Assembly: GCA_045604945.1 (NCBI GenBank)
Contig: JAZUPA010000110.1
Span: 1 to 28,660, forward strand
DNA: 28,660 nucleotides
Direction: 5' to 3'
Origin: JAISGQ01 sp045604945
GTDB taxonomy: Bacteria; Bacillota; Clostridia; Oscillospirales; Acutalibacteraceae
The notes under the pieces were generated by a model. It was given only the letters and a program-made list of their open reading frames with translations. It did no database searches and was not told the DNA's origin. Positions within the stretch are counted from its first letter, which is position 1. Every line of letters starts with the position of its first letter. The position numbers were made by a program, and so were the translations under genes. Positions 8,114 to 15,962 of the stretch are shown in pieces.

Positions 8114-8145
8114 AAAAGCCCCGACAGAATGTCGGGGCTTTTAAT
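8114..8145. terminator. Bidirectional terminator between convergent genes
   Basis: A 12-bp stem (AAAAGCCCCGAC / GTCGGGGCTTTT) sits between the rightward zinc-ribbon gene and the leftward SDR gene. A-runs and T-runs on both sides suit either direction. Confidence 0.9.
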
Positions 8146-8150
8146 TATTG

Positions 8151-8951
8151 TTATGTATAAAGAAGCTTTACGAGTTTTTCCACCAAAGCCTTCGGAAGAA
8201 GCTTTTCAAGCATTGCTATGCATTTGTAGCCAAAGCCCACCGTTGTGCGAATGGGCGGATTTCTGCGCTTTGCAATGCGCAGAACTACCTTTGCCACGCT
8301 TTCGGGCGGCTTGCCGTTCTGCTCATCCTTTGCCATCTTCGCAACGGATTTTTCGCAGTCCTCTTTATAGGCGGAGCCTTCGGGAATCGCCATATTTCTG
8401 GCGCTGGTAAAGCCTGTTTTTGTGTCTCCCGGAGCTACACAGGCTGCTCTTATTCCGTATTTTCCTGCCTCCATCCTCAGGCATCGGCAGTAGCTTTCGA
8501 GGGCTGCCTTGGATGCGCTGTAATGTGACTGATAGGGAATTGCAATGAACGCAGCAACGGAGGTGACCACTATCACCATTCCCCTGCCCTGCTCACGCAT
8601 ATGGGGCATGAAGCGTCTGTTTACGTTCAGAACGCCGAAATAGTTTGTCTCCATCTGGCGGTGCGCAGCATCGCTGTCTGTATCCTCCGCAGCACCGCCT
8701 ATGCCCATTCCTGCGCAATGCACGATTATATCAGGGAGCATGCCCTCCTTTTCAAGGATTTCATATGCCGCCTTTATGCTCTCTTCATTGCACACATCCA
8801 TTTTCAGCGTGCGCATACCGTCTCTCGGAGGTGCAGAACGGGATACAGCGCAGACATTGTAGCCCTTTTTCACAAAAAGCTCTGCGCAGGCAAGACCGAT
8901 GCCCCCTGAGGCGCCCGTCACCAGCACATTTCTTCCGTATCTGTATCTCAT
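8151..8951 (-). CDS. Short-chain dehydrogenase/reductase (SDR)
   Basis: This is a 266-residue classical SDR oxidoreductase, NAD(P)-dependent and cytosolic. The Rossmann nucleotide loop is TGASGGIG near residue 13-20. The catalytic Ser lies in the strand VIVVTSVAAF, and the Tyr/Lys pair in YQSHYSASKAALE is intact. CAG in place of the common NAG follows beta-4 (HCAGMGIGG). Length is normal. The substrate cannot be told from sequence; the C-terminal region resembles SDRs with lipid-like substrates. The ATG directly follows the stop of the upstream Cys-rich anchored protein (no gap), with GAGGAA as ribosome binding site, so the two are cotranscribed and probably translationally coupled. Confidence 0.92.
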   Translation of the reverse strand: MRYRYGRNVLVTGASGGIGLACAELFVKKGYNVCAVSRSAPPRDGMRTLKMDVCNEESIKAAYEILEKEGMLPDIIVHCAGMGIGGAAEDTDSDAAHRQMETNYFGVLNVNRRFMPHMREQGRGMVIVVTSVAAFIAIPYQSHYSASKAALESYCRCLRMEAGKYGIRAACVAPGDTKTGFTSARNMAIPEGSAYKEDCEKSVAKMAKDEQNGKPPESVAKVVLRIAKRRNPPIRTTVGFGYKCIAMLEKLLPKALVEKLVKLLYT

Positions 8952-9461
8952 TTATTCCTCGCTTCCGGCATCATCTGTGCCTTCATCGGTATCTCCGTCT
9001 TCAATATCCATCTCGCTGAGTATCTGGTCGATATGCTCCTGTGCCAGCTCTTCATCTATGATTGCCTGCATCTCTTCTTCTGTAGGCTCTGCGTTTTCGG
9101 TCTGGACAAACTCAAGGGAATCATCAAAAAAATCCTGATCTTCCTCTGTATCCATGAAGGAAACACAGTCTTCATCATTGCCGCAGCCGTCATCAAACAG
9201 GCACTCATCGCACATGCAGCGGCAGAGCTCGTCATCCTCGTCGCAGAAATCAACATCGTAGCCGCTGGTGCTGAAGTTTTTGGGCTTACCCTCCTGTACT
9301 CCGTTGATGAGGTTTTTCACTGTATCAACTGCGGTTCTGTATCCCTTGACGATCTTGCTGTCTCTGTCATTCTTTTCAATCTCGTCGATAACCTTCTTTG
9401 CAACTACTACCGCTGCGGTTGCTGCAGCTGCAGCAATAAGAATCTTGCTCCATGCTTTCAT
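8952..9461 (-). CDS. Membrane-anchored acidic, cysteine-rich protein, unknown
   Basis: This 169-residue protein of no family that I recognise has three parts. Residues 6-24 form a short hydrophobic Ala/Val anchor (ILIAAAAATAAVVVAKKVI). A basic amphipathic segment with GYRTAVDTVKNLI follows. The remainder is strikingly acidic, with a cluster of seven cysteines in about 32 residues (around 72-104: motifs LCRCMCDEC, GCGNDEDC). The Cys cluster could bind a metal or form disulfides. The C-terminus is Glu/Asp-rich with no visible fold. The start has an excellent AAGGAG ribosome binding site. It is the first gene of a two-gene unit with the SDR enzyme, which may hint at a shared envelope or redox role, but that is a guess. 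Confidence 0.8.
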   Translation of the reverse strand: MKAWSKILIAAAAATAAVVVAKKVIDEIEKNDRDSKIVKGYRTAVDTVKNLINGVQEGKPKNFSTSGYDVDFCDEDDELCRCMCDECLFDDGCGNDEDCVSFMDTEEDQDFFDDSLEFVQTENAEPTEEEMQAIIDEELAQEHIDQILSEMDIEDGDTDEGTDDAGSEE

Positions 9462-9499
9462 AATATTGTTCTCCTTTCGTATTCAACCGTTCACTGGCT

Positions 9500-10324
9500 T
9501 TAACTGACTATTATTTTATATATTTCTGCCTTTTTTATTCCCGTTTCGGCTGCAGCTCTCTTTGCTGCTTCGCTGGTGGACATGCCGTTTGCGATATGTT
9601 CCTTCGCAATAGCCACTGCATCCTCAAAGGTATATTCCTTTTTTTCTTCCTCTGCTGCTCCTTCGATAACCAGCACAAACTCGCCCTTGGGCGGTTTTTC
9701 TCTGTAATACGCTATCGCTTCGCTGAGGGTTGTGCGGCGGGTCTCTTCATGGAGCTTTGTAAGCTCTCTTGCAAGGGATATTCTTCGCTCTCCCCAGACT
9801 GAGTACATATCCTCAAGGGTGCTCAGCAGCTTGTGGGGAGCTTCATAGAATATCATTGTCCGTCTTTCGTTCTTCACCTCTTCAAGGTGGGCAAAGCGGC
9901 TCTTCTTCGCAACGCTCAGAAATCCCTCAAAGGTAAACCTGCCCGTTGGCAGACCTGACAGTGCAAGAGCTGTAACCACTGCGCTGGGTCCCGGTACACA
10001 CAGCACCTCTATTCCCTTTTCAGCGCACTGTGCAACAAGCATCTCTCCCGGGTCGCTTATTGCAGGCATACCAGCGTCCGTAACCAGGCAGCAGGTCTCA
10101 CCGTCTAAAATCCTCTTACATATCTGCTCTCCGCGCTCATATTTGTTGTGCTCGAAATAGCTGACTGCGGGCTTTTTTATTCCGAAGTGATTGAGCAGCT
10201 TCAGAGTAACTCTTGTATCCTCCGCTGCGATGAAATCGCACTGCTGAAGGTTTTCCACCGCTCTGGGGCTGAAATCGGAGAGATTGCCTATGGGAGTGCC
10301 GACAAGTATCAGTTTTCCCGTCAA
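9500..10324 (-). CDS. rsmI: 16S rRNA (cytidine1402-2'-O)-methyltransferase
   Basis: This is a 274-residue SAM-dependent enzyme that 2'-O-methylates C1402 in the decoding centre of 16S rRNA. The protein begins LILVGTPIGNLSDFSPRAVE and continues CDFIAAEDTRVTLKLLNHFGI. Both are diagnostic of RsmI (formerly YraL) in the tetrapyrrole-methylase fold. LVTDAGMPAISDPGEMLV and VPGPSAVVTALALSGLPTGRFTFEGFLS follow in the expected order. The C-terminal segment is the family's small helical domain (SEAAKRAAAETGIKKAEIYKI). Length is normal. Its ATG overlaps the stop of the upstream TrmN6-like gene by four bases (ATGA), a pairing seen in other Firmicutes where both modify RNA. Confidence 0.96.
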   Translation of the reverse strand: MTGKLILVGTPIGNLSDFSPRAVENLQQCDFIAAEDTRVTLKLLNHFGIKKPAVSYFEHNKYERGEQICKRILDGETCCLVTDAGMPAISDPGEMLVAQCAEKGIEVLCVPGPSAVVTALALSGLPTGRFTFEGFLSVAKKSRFAHLEEVKNERRTMIFYEAPHKLLSTLEDMYSVWGERRISLARELTKLHEETRRTTLSEAIAYYREKPPKGEFVLVIEGAAEEEKKEYTFEDAVAIAKEHIANGMSTSEAAKRAAAETGIKKAEIYKIIVS

Positions 10325-11055
10325 TTGAATCCCTCCCCGTATTTTCCGTAAATTCTTTTCATTTCTTCCGTTCTTGTTCCGTCATCATTCTTCATGATAA
10401 GCGGAGCCTGTATTTCCAGTGAGCTTTTACTGCCCTTCCTGCCCTCTACAAGAAACAGCCACGGGGCTTTTCCCTGTCTGTCCTGGACAAAGCGCAGGCG
10501 CTTCGGCTCGATTTTGTGCTGCCTCATGCTCAGCAGCACATCGGTAAGCCGCTCGGGACGGTGGCACATACAGAATCTTCCGCCGTATTTAAGCACCAGC
10601 GACGCTGCCCTGCAGACATCGTCCACGGTGCATGTAAGCTCTGTTCTCGCATTTGCCCTTGCATTTTCAGGGCTTATGTATCCGCAATCCGCCTTGAAAT
10701 AAGGCGGATTGCAGGTGATCAGGTCAAAGCTCTCGCAGGGAAGGACACTCTTTATCTCTCGCAGATCAGCATTTACGAAGCTCATCTTTTCGCTCCAGCC
10801 GTTTTCCTCTGCACTTTTCTGCGCCATGGCAACCGCTGCAGGTGCTATCTCAAGCCCCGTTGCATGGGCTGTTGTCTCTCCGCTGAGCCACAAAAGGGGA
10901 ATTATTCCGCAGCCTGTGCCAAGGTCAAGGGCATTATCCCGCCTTCTCGCCATTGAAAAATCCGCAAGCAGTACAGCATCCGTCCCAAAGGTGTGCGAAT
11001 CGCTTACATATATTATCTTTCCGCCTCCAAGGGGGTCTCTTCTCACGTTTTCCAA
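10321..11055 (-). CDS. tRNA1(Val) adenine-N6 methyltransferase family (TrmN6/YfiC-like)
   Basis: This is a 244-residue class I SAM-dependent methyltransferase. Motif I is visible (ALDLGTGCGIIPLLWL) and the N6-adenine catalytic motif is NPPYF in DLITCNPPYFKADCGY. The N-terminus (GGGKIIYVSDSHTFGTDAVLLADF) is typical of the YfiC/TrmN6 group, which in E. coli methylates A37 of tRNA-Val. The exact target here is inferred. It uses a TTG start at 11055 with AGGTG upstream; no ATG is available before the conserved N-terminus. It overlaps rsmI by ATGA, so the two RNA-modifying enzymes are coupled. Confidence 0.9.
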   Translation of the reverse strand: MENVRRDPLGGGKIIYVSDSHTFGTDAVLLADFSMARRRDNALDLGTGCGIIPLLWLSGETTAHATGLEIAPAAVAMAQKSAEENGWSEKMSFVNADLREIKSVLPCESFDLITCNPPYFKADCGYISPENARANARTELTCTVDDVCRAASLVLKYGGRFCMCHRPERLTDVLLSMRQHKIEPKRLRFVQDRQGKAPWLFLVEGRKGSKSSLEIQAPLIMKNDDGTRTEEMKRIYGKYGEGFN

Positions 11056-11124
11056 GGGCGCACCTGCCTTAATAATTTTATATAATTATAACCTCTGATA
11101 ATTCGCAGGTCAACATCTGCATTG

Positions 11125-11991
11125 TTAATAATCATATATATCTGCCATTGCAGACTCTTCGCTTGTTATTTTGGAGGGAGCCTTTCCAAACTGCGCTCTG
11201 AATGCCCTGAGAAAGGTGGAGTATTCAGAAAAACCGCACTCCTCGCTGACCTTTACAACAGGCATACCCTGTCTGAGCAGCTCTGCTGCTCTGAGAAGCC
11301 GTTTTTTTCGGATATAGCTGTGTATCGTCTCGCCTGTTGCATCACGGAAGATGCGCATGAGGTGGTATCGGCTTATGAAAAACTTTTTGGAAATCCGCTC
11401 GATTGACATTTCCTCGGTAAGGTTGTCGTTGATAAATCTGATTACCGCCACGATGCGCTCATCTGCAGGCTCGCTTTTGACGGTGTGGGGACGCTTTGAA
11501 AAGGTGATTCTGTTTATCAGTATCATCAGCTGCACAAAAAGCGCGGAGCAATAAAGCTTGGCGCCGTATTTATCGCTTGTGAGTGCTGCTTCAAGCTCCT
11601 CAAGCAGTCCGACGATTTTTTCAAAGCGGGCGCCCTCCACGCTCAGCACATGCTCGCTTTTCTCCGATGCCATACGGAAGCAATTTGAAAGAGAAGGCTC
11701 TTCATCCCCTGCCTTGGAAATATAATTCGGCATTACATAGAGGATATAGCGATTGTACGGAACATTCGGATTTATCTCAGGGCGGTGTATCTCGTTATGG
11801 CTGACAAGGGTAATATCGCCGGGTTTGAGATGATAGGTATTTCCCTCGACAGTATATGTTACATCCCCCTCAAGCATCACCACTATCTTATCAAACTCGT
11901 GATAATGATAATCAAAGGTTTTGTCGGTCCTGTCGTTTATATGAAACAGCCTGAAGTTACTGTTGAGATAGCCTCTCTTCTCATACTCCAT
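11125..11991 (-). CDS. AraC family transcriptional regulator with N-terminal cupin
   Basis: This is a 288-residue regulator. Residues 1-100 form an AraC-type cupin ligand-sensing domain, with the strands HYHEFDKIVVMLEGDVTYTVEG, YHLKPGDITLV and HNEIHRPE. Residues about 185-285 form the double helix-turn-helix DNA-binding domain (SIERISKKFFISRYHLMRIFRDATGETIHSYIRKKRL, then GFSEYSTFLRAFRAQFGKAPS). The frame is open 48 bases further upstream, but the ATG at 11991 has AGAGGTGAG just before it and fits the cupin start. Its His-rich cupin suggests sugar or a similar small ligand. It diverges from the dapF-like gene and may control it or act elsewhere. Confidence 0.92.
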   Translation of the reverse strand: MEYEKRGYLNSNFRLFHINDRTDKTFDYHYHEFDKIVVMLEGDVTYTVEGNTYHLKPGDITLVSHNEIHRPEINPNVPYNRYILYVMPNYISKAGDEEPSLSNCFRMASEKSEHVLSVEGARFEKIVGLLEELEAALTSDKYGAKLYCSALFVQLMILINRITFSKRPHTVKSEPADERIVAVIRFINDNLTEEMSIERISKKFFISRYHLMRIFRDATGETIHSYIRKKRLLRAAELLRQGMPVVKVSEECGFSEYSTFLRAFRAQFGKAPSKITSEESAMADIYDY

Positions 11992-12110
11992 AATCTCACC
12001 TCTTATAATTATTCTATAGCACTTTTTGCAACATTTCAAGCACTTATGACTATTATAATTTTTCTCAGAATATCATATTATATTATCAGATAATATCGGA
12101 GGTGGAAGCT

Positions 12111-12962
12111 ATGAGTATTATTCTCAGAAAATATCACGGTCTTGGCAATGATTACCTTGTTCTTGATCCCTACAAATATAATTTTGAACTTAACCCTGCA
12201 CGAATCAGATACATCTGCGACAGGCATTTCGGCATCGGCTCTGACGGCATCCTTTACGGACCTATCCTCAACGGCGATGAGATATCCCTTCGCATCTACA
12301 ATCCCGACGGCAGCGAAGCCGAAAACAGCGGCAACGGCGTGCGTATTTTTGCACACTACCTGCGCGATGCAGGCTACGTTACCGACAGCAAATTCTCCTT
12401 TATGACTCCCGGCGGAGAAATCAAGGTTGAATGTCTCAACGAGGACAGCAGCGAAACCAAGGTTGCCATGGGCGAGATCGCATATATGGATGACCCCGAA
12501 AAGAACAACAGCGAGAAGCTTATCGGAAAGCGCATGATGCTCGACGGTCTTGAGTGCTACGTCACCTGCCTTACCATCGGCAATCCCCACTGCGTTATTC
12601 CCATGGAGCATATCTCCGCTCAGATGGTTCGCGAAATTGGCGAATATATCGAGCGCACCGAGGTTTTTGCCGAGCCTATCAACACCAACGTCATGGAGGT
12701 CGTTGACAAGGAGAACATCAGACTTGAAACCTATGAGCGCGGCGCAGGCTACACCCTTGCATCCGGTACCAGTGCAACCGTTGCTGCAAGCGAGGCTTTC
12801 AGAATGGGTCTTACAGGCAACAAGGTAACCGTTCATATGCCCGGCGGTGATCTGTCTGTTGAAATCGCTGAGGACGGCACTGTATTCATGTCCGGTCCCG
12901 TTATCGCAGTCTGCACAACCTGCCTTTCTGTTGACTTTGAAAAGCTTCTGATGACACTGTAA
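12111..12962 (+). CDS. dapF: Diaminopimelate-epimerase-family protein with both catalytic Cys replaced by Ser
   Basis: This is a 283-residue protein with the DapF fold: two similar halves of mixed beta-barrel around a central helix. DapF interconverts LL- and meso-diaminopimelate for lysine and peptidoglycan synthesis. Family landmarks are clear: KYHGLGNDYLVLD, NPDGSEAEN, IGNPHCVIP, NTNVMEVV, ERGAGYTLASGT and PGGDLSVEI. In studied DapF enzymes, two cysteines (Cys73 and Cys217 in E. coli/H. influenzae numbering) do the proton transfer, in motifs like ECGNG.R and ACGTG. Here both are serine: ENSGNGVR (Ser73) and LASGTSA (Ser218). The codons are unambiguous (AGC and TCC). The gene is otherwise intact. 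The ATG at 12111 is chosen because GGAGGT lies seven bases before it. Its activity as a true epimerase is doubtful. Confidence 0.88.
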   Translation: MSIILRKYHGLGNDYLVLDPYKYNFELNPARIRYICDRHFGIGSDGILYGPILNGDEISLRIYNPDGSEAENSGNGVRIFAHYLRDAGYVTDSKFSFMTPGGEIKVECLNEDSSETKVAMGEIAYMDDPEKNNSEKLIGKRMMLDGLECYVTCLTIGNPHCVIPMEHISAQMVREIGEYIERTEVFAEPINTNVMEVVDKENIRLETYERGAGYTLASGTSATVAASEAFRMGLTGNKVTVHMPGGDLSVEIAEDGTVFMSGPVIAVCTTCLSVDFEKLLMTL

Positions 12963-12977
12963 AATCAAAAGTTTCGC

Positions 12978-13051
12978 TCGCCTTTTCAAAGGCGACAGCT
13001 TTGTCAAGGGCGCTGCCCTTGACGCAGGTGTTTGAGGACGGCAGTCCTCAA
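12978..13051. repeat. Three tandem perfect hairpins (palindromic intergenic element)
   Basis: Three inverted repeats stand in a row in the gap after the dapF-like gene: TCGCCTTT/AAAGGCGA (12978-12995), GTCAAGGGC/GCCCTTGAC (13003-13023) and TTGAGGAC/GTCCTCAA (13032-13051). None has a T-run. They resemble the palindromic intergenic repeats found in many copies in bacterial genomes, and they precede the real terminator. Confidence 0.75.
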
Positions 13052-13065
13052 CTGATCATATTTTT

Positions 13066-13112
13066 AAAGCCTCGGGTAGTAAAGCTTGCTTTACTCCCCG
13101 AGGCTTTTTGAT
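13066..13112. terminator. Long bidirectional terminator between convergent genes
   Basis: A stem of about 20 bp (AAAGCCTCGGG...AGTAAAGC with GCTTTACT...CCCGAGGCTTT, loop TT) ends in TTTTTG rightward. It separates the rightward dapF-like gene from the leftward isomerase-like gene. Confidence 0.9.
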
Positions 13113-13149
13113 TCAATTAAATATGTGGCTGCGACCACGCAAAAGGATA

Positions 13150-13944
13150 TCACCCCTTTGAATCCGTTTTTCTGCCTAGATAAGCAACAGAATCGCGAAG
13201 TGCTTCGATTGTCTTTGTTTCTATTACTGCCCTTGAATCTGTCTCTTCAGCCAGAGCTAAATATTTATTCAGGTCAATTTCCCCTGTGCCGAGGGTTTTA
13301 TGATTTTTCTCACCCAGTGCGTCATGGATGTGGAAATGGCGGAGCTTATCCTTGTGCGACAGAATAAAAGGCTCGTCAACCCCTCCTGCTGCGTGGCTGT
13401 GACCGATATCAAGGGTCAGGGCAATATGCGGATTTTCAAGGAGCAGCTCTATGGCTTCTTCGTGAAAGCCCCTGTATCCGCCGCAGTTTTCAATGCAGAG
13501 TACGGTGTCCGTACCCTTCAGCTTTTCGGTTACTCTGCGGGAAAATGCCTTCACCCGAGCAAGATATTCCGATTTGTATTTATCATAAAGGTAAATCTTC
13601 CCCTCGGGCATTGTAAAATATATCCCGTCCAGAAGGTGCATGTTTATAATCGGTGCGCCTGTCTTTTTTGCAGTATCGGCAGCATAGGAGAATATGTCAT
13701 TCCATGCATCTGCAATAACGCAGTTGAGGTCAAAGGGGTTGAATATTTCGTCAAGGTGTACAGTGCAGTAAACCTTGTACTCCTTCATCGCTGTCCTGAT
13801 TTCTTCAATATCGATTCTGTCGCTGTGGTACTCGGGCAGATTCATATTGAACTCCACAAAATCAAGCTCCAGCTCTCTGCAGAGTCTTGCGCAATCGACA
13901 AATGCAGGCATTTCCATAAGCGCAGGCATTCCGTAATGAATCAT
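13150..13944 (-). CDS. Sugar phosphate isomerase/epimerase-like TIM barrel
   Basis: This is a 264-residue protein of the xylose-isomerase-like / AP-endonuclease-2 TIM-barrel family. Strand-end residues that would bind the divalent metal are visible: Glu in LCIENCGG, Asp/His in LTLDIGHSHAAGG, the His pair in HFHIHDALG, and a late Glu in AVIETKT. The N-terminal strand MIHYGMPAL and LDFVEFNMN fit the barrel start. Members isomerise or epimerise sugars or inositols or act on related substrates; the substrate here cannot be told. The start has a perfect AAAGGAGG ribosome binding site. It lies downstream of the YwaF-like gene but a terminator separates them. Confidence 0.88.
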   Translation of the reverse strand: MIHYGMPALMEMPAFVDCARLCRELELDFVEFNMNLPEYHSDRIDIEEIRTAMKEYKVYCTVHLDEIFNPFDLNCVIADAWNDIFSYAADTAKKTGAPIINMHLLDGIYFTMPEGKIYLYDKYKSEYLARVKAFSRRVTEKLKGTDTVLCIENCGGYRGFHEEAIELLLENPHIALTLDIGHSHAAGGVDEPFILSHKDKLRHFHIHDALGEKNHKTLGTGEIDLNKYLALAEETDSRAVIETKTIEALRDSVAYLGRKTDSKG

Positions 13945-13961
13945 ATAAACCCTCCTTTATA

Positions 13962-13992
13962 CGCAAAAGCGGCGCAGAATCTGCGCCGCTTT
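13962..13992 (-). terminator. Terminator after the YwaF-like gene
   Basis: A 12-bp GC-rich stem (AAAGCGGCGCAG / CTGCGCCGCTTT, 3-base loop) follows the stop codon on the minus strand and ends in a short T-run. Confidence 0.8.
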
Positions 13993-13997
13993 CAAAC

Positions 13998-14750
13998 TTA
14001 CTCTTCTGTGACTGCAGGCTCTGCAATCTCTTCCTTCTTCTTTGACCTGAAGATTGCTGCAAAAATCGGCTTGATATAGAATATTGTAACGCAGAAAAGC
14101 ACGAGGCTTGCATAATGAACGATATATACCAGCCATCCGTGGTCTTCGTTGAGGAAGGGAAGTCCTTCCTGAGGAGGAGATGCAACATACATATAATTTA
14201 TGTTGGACACTCCGTCGTACAGGATGCTGTTTATGTACACCGCAAAGAACATCATGACAAGAAGGAATTTCAGGCAGTTGAAATAGTCCTTTACTGTGCG
14301 TCTGAATTCTGCTGCGCCGATAAGTTTGATTGCAAAGACGATAATTGCTGCGTGATAGCCGAAATACTGAATGGTGATTGCAATGCCGCCTGTAAGGGAT
14401 GAGGTCGTGGGGATAAGCAGTGCGGCTATTCCTCCGAGAAGGCAGCTGGGCATCATGAAGCTGAAAATGAAGCGCCTGATTTTTTCATTGGGTACTACGT
14501 TTACAATAGTGATAAGAAGTATCTGTATTGAGCAAAGATGGAAGGGCAGGTCGGTTTTGGGAAGAATTCCCCCATGGGTTTCCTCGTTTGCGATAATGTA
14601 GTAGAAAATCTTTGTAATCTCCGATGCAACTCCGATCACAAGCAGAATCCTGCAGGCAGTTTCCAGCTTTATCTTTCTTGCAAGAATACTGAACAGGATT
14701 ATGACCGCCAGAGATATACCCAGAATTATCAGGTGTTTTTCTCCGAACAC
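13998..14750 (-). CDS. YwaF-like / TIGR02206 family integral membrane protein
   Basis: This is a 250-residue polytopic membrane protein with about six to seven hydrophobic segments. It begins FGEKHLIILGISLAVIILFS and contains the family-typical LPFHLCSIQILLITIVN, with a buried His/Cys, about residues 86-102. The C-terminal tail is charged (RSKKKEEIAEPAVTEE) and presumably cytosolic. The family is common in Firmicutes and its function is not established. The start is GTG at 14750 with AAGGAG eight bases upstream; the protein would begin right at the conserved FGEKHL segment. It is monocistronic, with its own terminator. Confidence 0.88.
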   Translation of the reverse strand: MFGEKHLIILGISLAVIILFSILARKIKLETACRILLVIGVASEITKIFYYIIANEETHGGILPKTDLPFHLCSIQILLITIVNVVPNEKIRRFIFSFMMPSCLLGGIAALLIPTTSSLTGGIAITIQYFGYHAAIIVFAIKLIGAAEFRRTVKDYFNCLKFLLVMMFFAVYINSILYDGVSNINYMYVASPPQEGLPFLNEDHGWLVYIVHYASLVLFCVTIFYIKPIFAAIFRSKKKEEIAEPAVTEE

Positions 14751-14828
14751 TTTTCTCTCTCCTTGATATTCGATTTTTTGTGACTATTGTATTAATATTA
14801 GGATAAACACATTATATTGTCAATACGC

Positions 14829-15695
14829 TCACAGCTCGATAAGCTCATATTCTCTTGAGCCGTAGCCTATTTCTGCAGCTTTTTCGATGGTGTGTATGCC
14901 ATTTCTGCTCTCTATCCTTTCAAGCAGATGGCCCTGTCCCGGGTCGTCCTTTGCTGCATAGACAAGGTCTATGCATGCCTGGTCGATTGCTATGGGATCA
15001 AGGGATGCAAGGATTCCGATATCCTCCATACAGGGGTCCTCTGCCACCGCGCAGCAGTCACAGTCTACGGACATGTTTTTCATGACATTGATATATGCAA
15101 TCTTTCCGCCAAACAGCTCGATAACGCTTCCTGCAGCTTCTGCCATGGACTCAAGGAAGGAATCATGGTCGGAAGACCATATCTTCTCTGCCTCTCCCGC
15201 GCCGTGGATATGCGCTTTGCCGTAGGAGGATGCAATGCCGATGGAAAGCTGCTTGATTGCTCCGCCGTAGCCGCCCATGGGATGACCCTTGAAATGGGAC
15301 AGCACCAGCATTGAATCGTAATTTTTAATATGCGCTCCGACATAGTTTTCGGTAAGATGCTTTCCGCCTTTTACTTCAAGGACGATATCATCCTCTTCGC
15401 CGTCAAGAATATCAACCTCGAAAAGGTCGCTCCAGCCGTGCTTCTTCATGATTTCGAGGTGTTTTTCCCTTGTGTTGCGCTGACCTTCATAGGCGGTGTT
15501 GCCCTCAATGACAGTGCCGCCCACATGGTTTATAACAGGCGCCCAGAATTCGGGAGTGAGGAAATTCTGGTTTCCTGCTTCTCCTGAATGAACCTTTACC
15601 GCTGCCCGTCCCTCAAGTTCGATGCCCAGTGTCTTATATAATTCCAGCACCTTTTCCGGTGTTATCTCTCTGCTGAAGTATACTTTTGATTTCAT
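14829..15695 (-). CDS. DUF362 domain-containing protein
   Basis: This is a 288-residue protein of the DUF362 family, often described as ferredoxin-associated or Fe-S-related because many members are fused to 4Fe-4S domains. This one has no added ferredoxin domain. Family landmarks include VKVHSGEAGNQNFLTPEFW, VLSHFKGHPMGGYGGAIKQLSIGIAS and the cysteine cluster VDCDCC followed by EDPCMEDIGILASLDPIAIDQACIDLV. The Cys cluster could bind a metal or Fe-S cluster. Function is not established. The ATG has a perfect AAGGAGG. It diverges from the 69-aa protein, and the intervening region holds the latter's promoter and leader. Confidence 0.88.
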   Translation of the reverse strand: MKSKVYFSREITPEKVLELYKTLGIELEGRAAVKVHSGEAGNQNFLTPEFWAPVINHVGGTVIEGNTAYEGQRNTREKHLEIMKKHGWSDLFEVDILDGEEDDIVLEVKGGKHLTENYVGAHIKNYDSMLVLSHFKGHPMGGYGGAIKQLSIGIASSYGKAHIHGAGEAEKIWSSDHDSFLESMAEAAGSVIELFGGKIAYINVMKNMSVDCDCCAVAEDPCMEDIGILASLDPIAIDQACIDLVYAAKDDPGQGHLLERIESRNGIHTIEKAAEIGYGSREYELIEL

Positions 15696-15782
15696 ACATA
15701 TTCCTCCTTATGATTTCTTTCCATAATTTATAATACCACAAAAATCTCTCTGCGCAACAATAAATATTTTCGGCGCAAGCTG

Positions 15783-15811
15783 TTGACATAATAATTCTCC
15801 TGTAGTATAAT
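15783..15811 (+). promoter_or_regulatory. Perfect-consensus sigma-A promoter
   Basis: TTGACA (15783-15788), 17 bases, TATAAT (15806-15811). Transcription should start near 15818, giving a leader of about 145 bases before the 69-aa ORF. Both hexamers are exact consensus, so this should be one of the strongest promoters in the window. Confidence 0.88.
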
Positions 15812-15842
15812 ACACTCGTAAATTGAATACAGCCATGTTGCT

Positions 15843-15935
15843 GCTTGTTTTTGGATAATAGACTTCTCTTACAGGAGAAGTCTACCCTTTTCCGAAAACA
15901 GGCTCTTTTGTTTTTCCTGCACTGTTTTCGGCAGG
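15843..15935 (+). promoter_or_regulatory. Structured 5' leader with alternative hairpins (candidate attenuator)
   Basis: A long hairpin spans 15843-15903. Its inner perfect 10-bp stem is 15859-15868/15875-15884, and its outer 12-bp stem is 15843-15854/15892-15903 with two G-U pairs. It is followed by the T-rich stretch 15904-15915, so it resembles an intrinsic terminator inside the leader. The right arm (CCGAAAACAG, 15892-15901) is also perfectly complementary to CTGTTTTCGG (15922-15931). A third small stem pairs 15916-15920 with 15931-15935. The outer stem and the downstream pairing exclude one another. This could be a regulatory leader or a small RNA in its own right; I recognise no known riboswitch class. 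Confidence 0.5.
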
Positions 15936-15962
15936 GAATCCAATTTTCAGGAGGCTGACAAC

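Noticed and set aside
12078..13007. Open frame of 309 codons on the minus strand
   Set aside because: It is antisense to the dapF-like gene, which has family motifs and a perfect ribosome binding site. The minus-strand product has no recognisable features.
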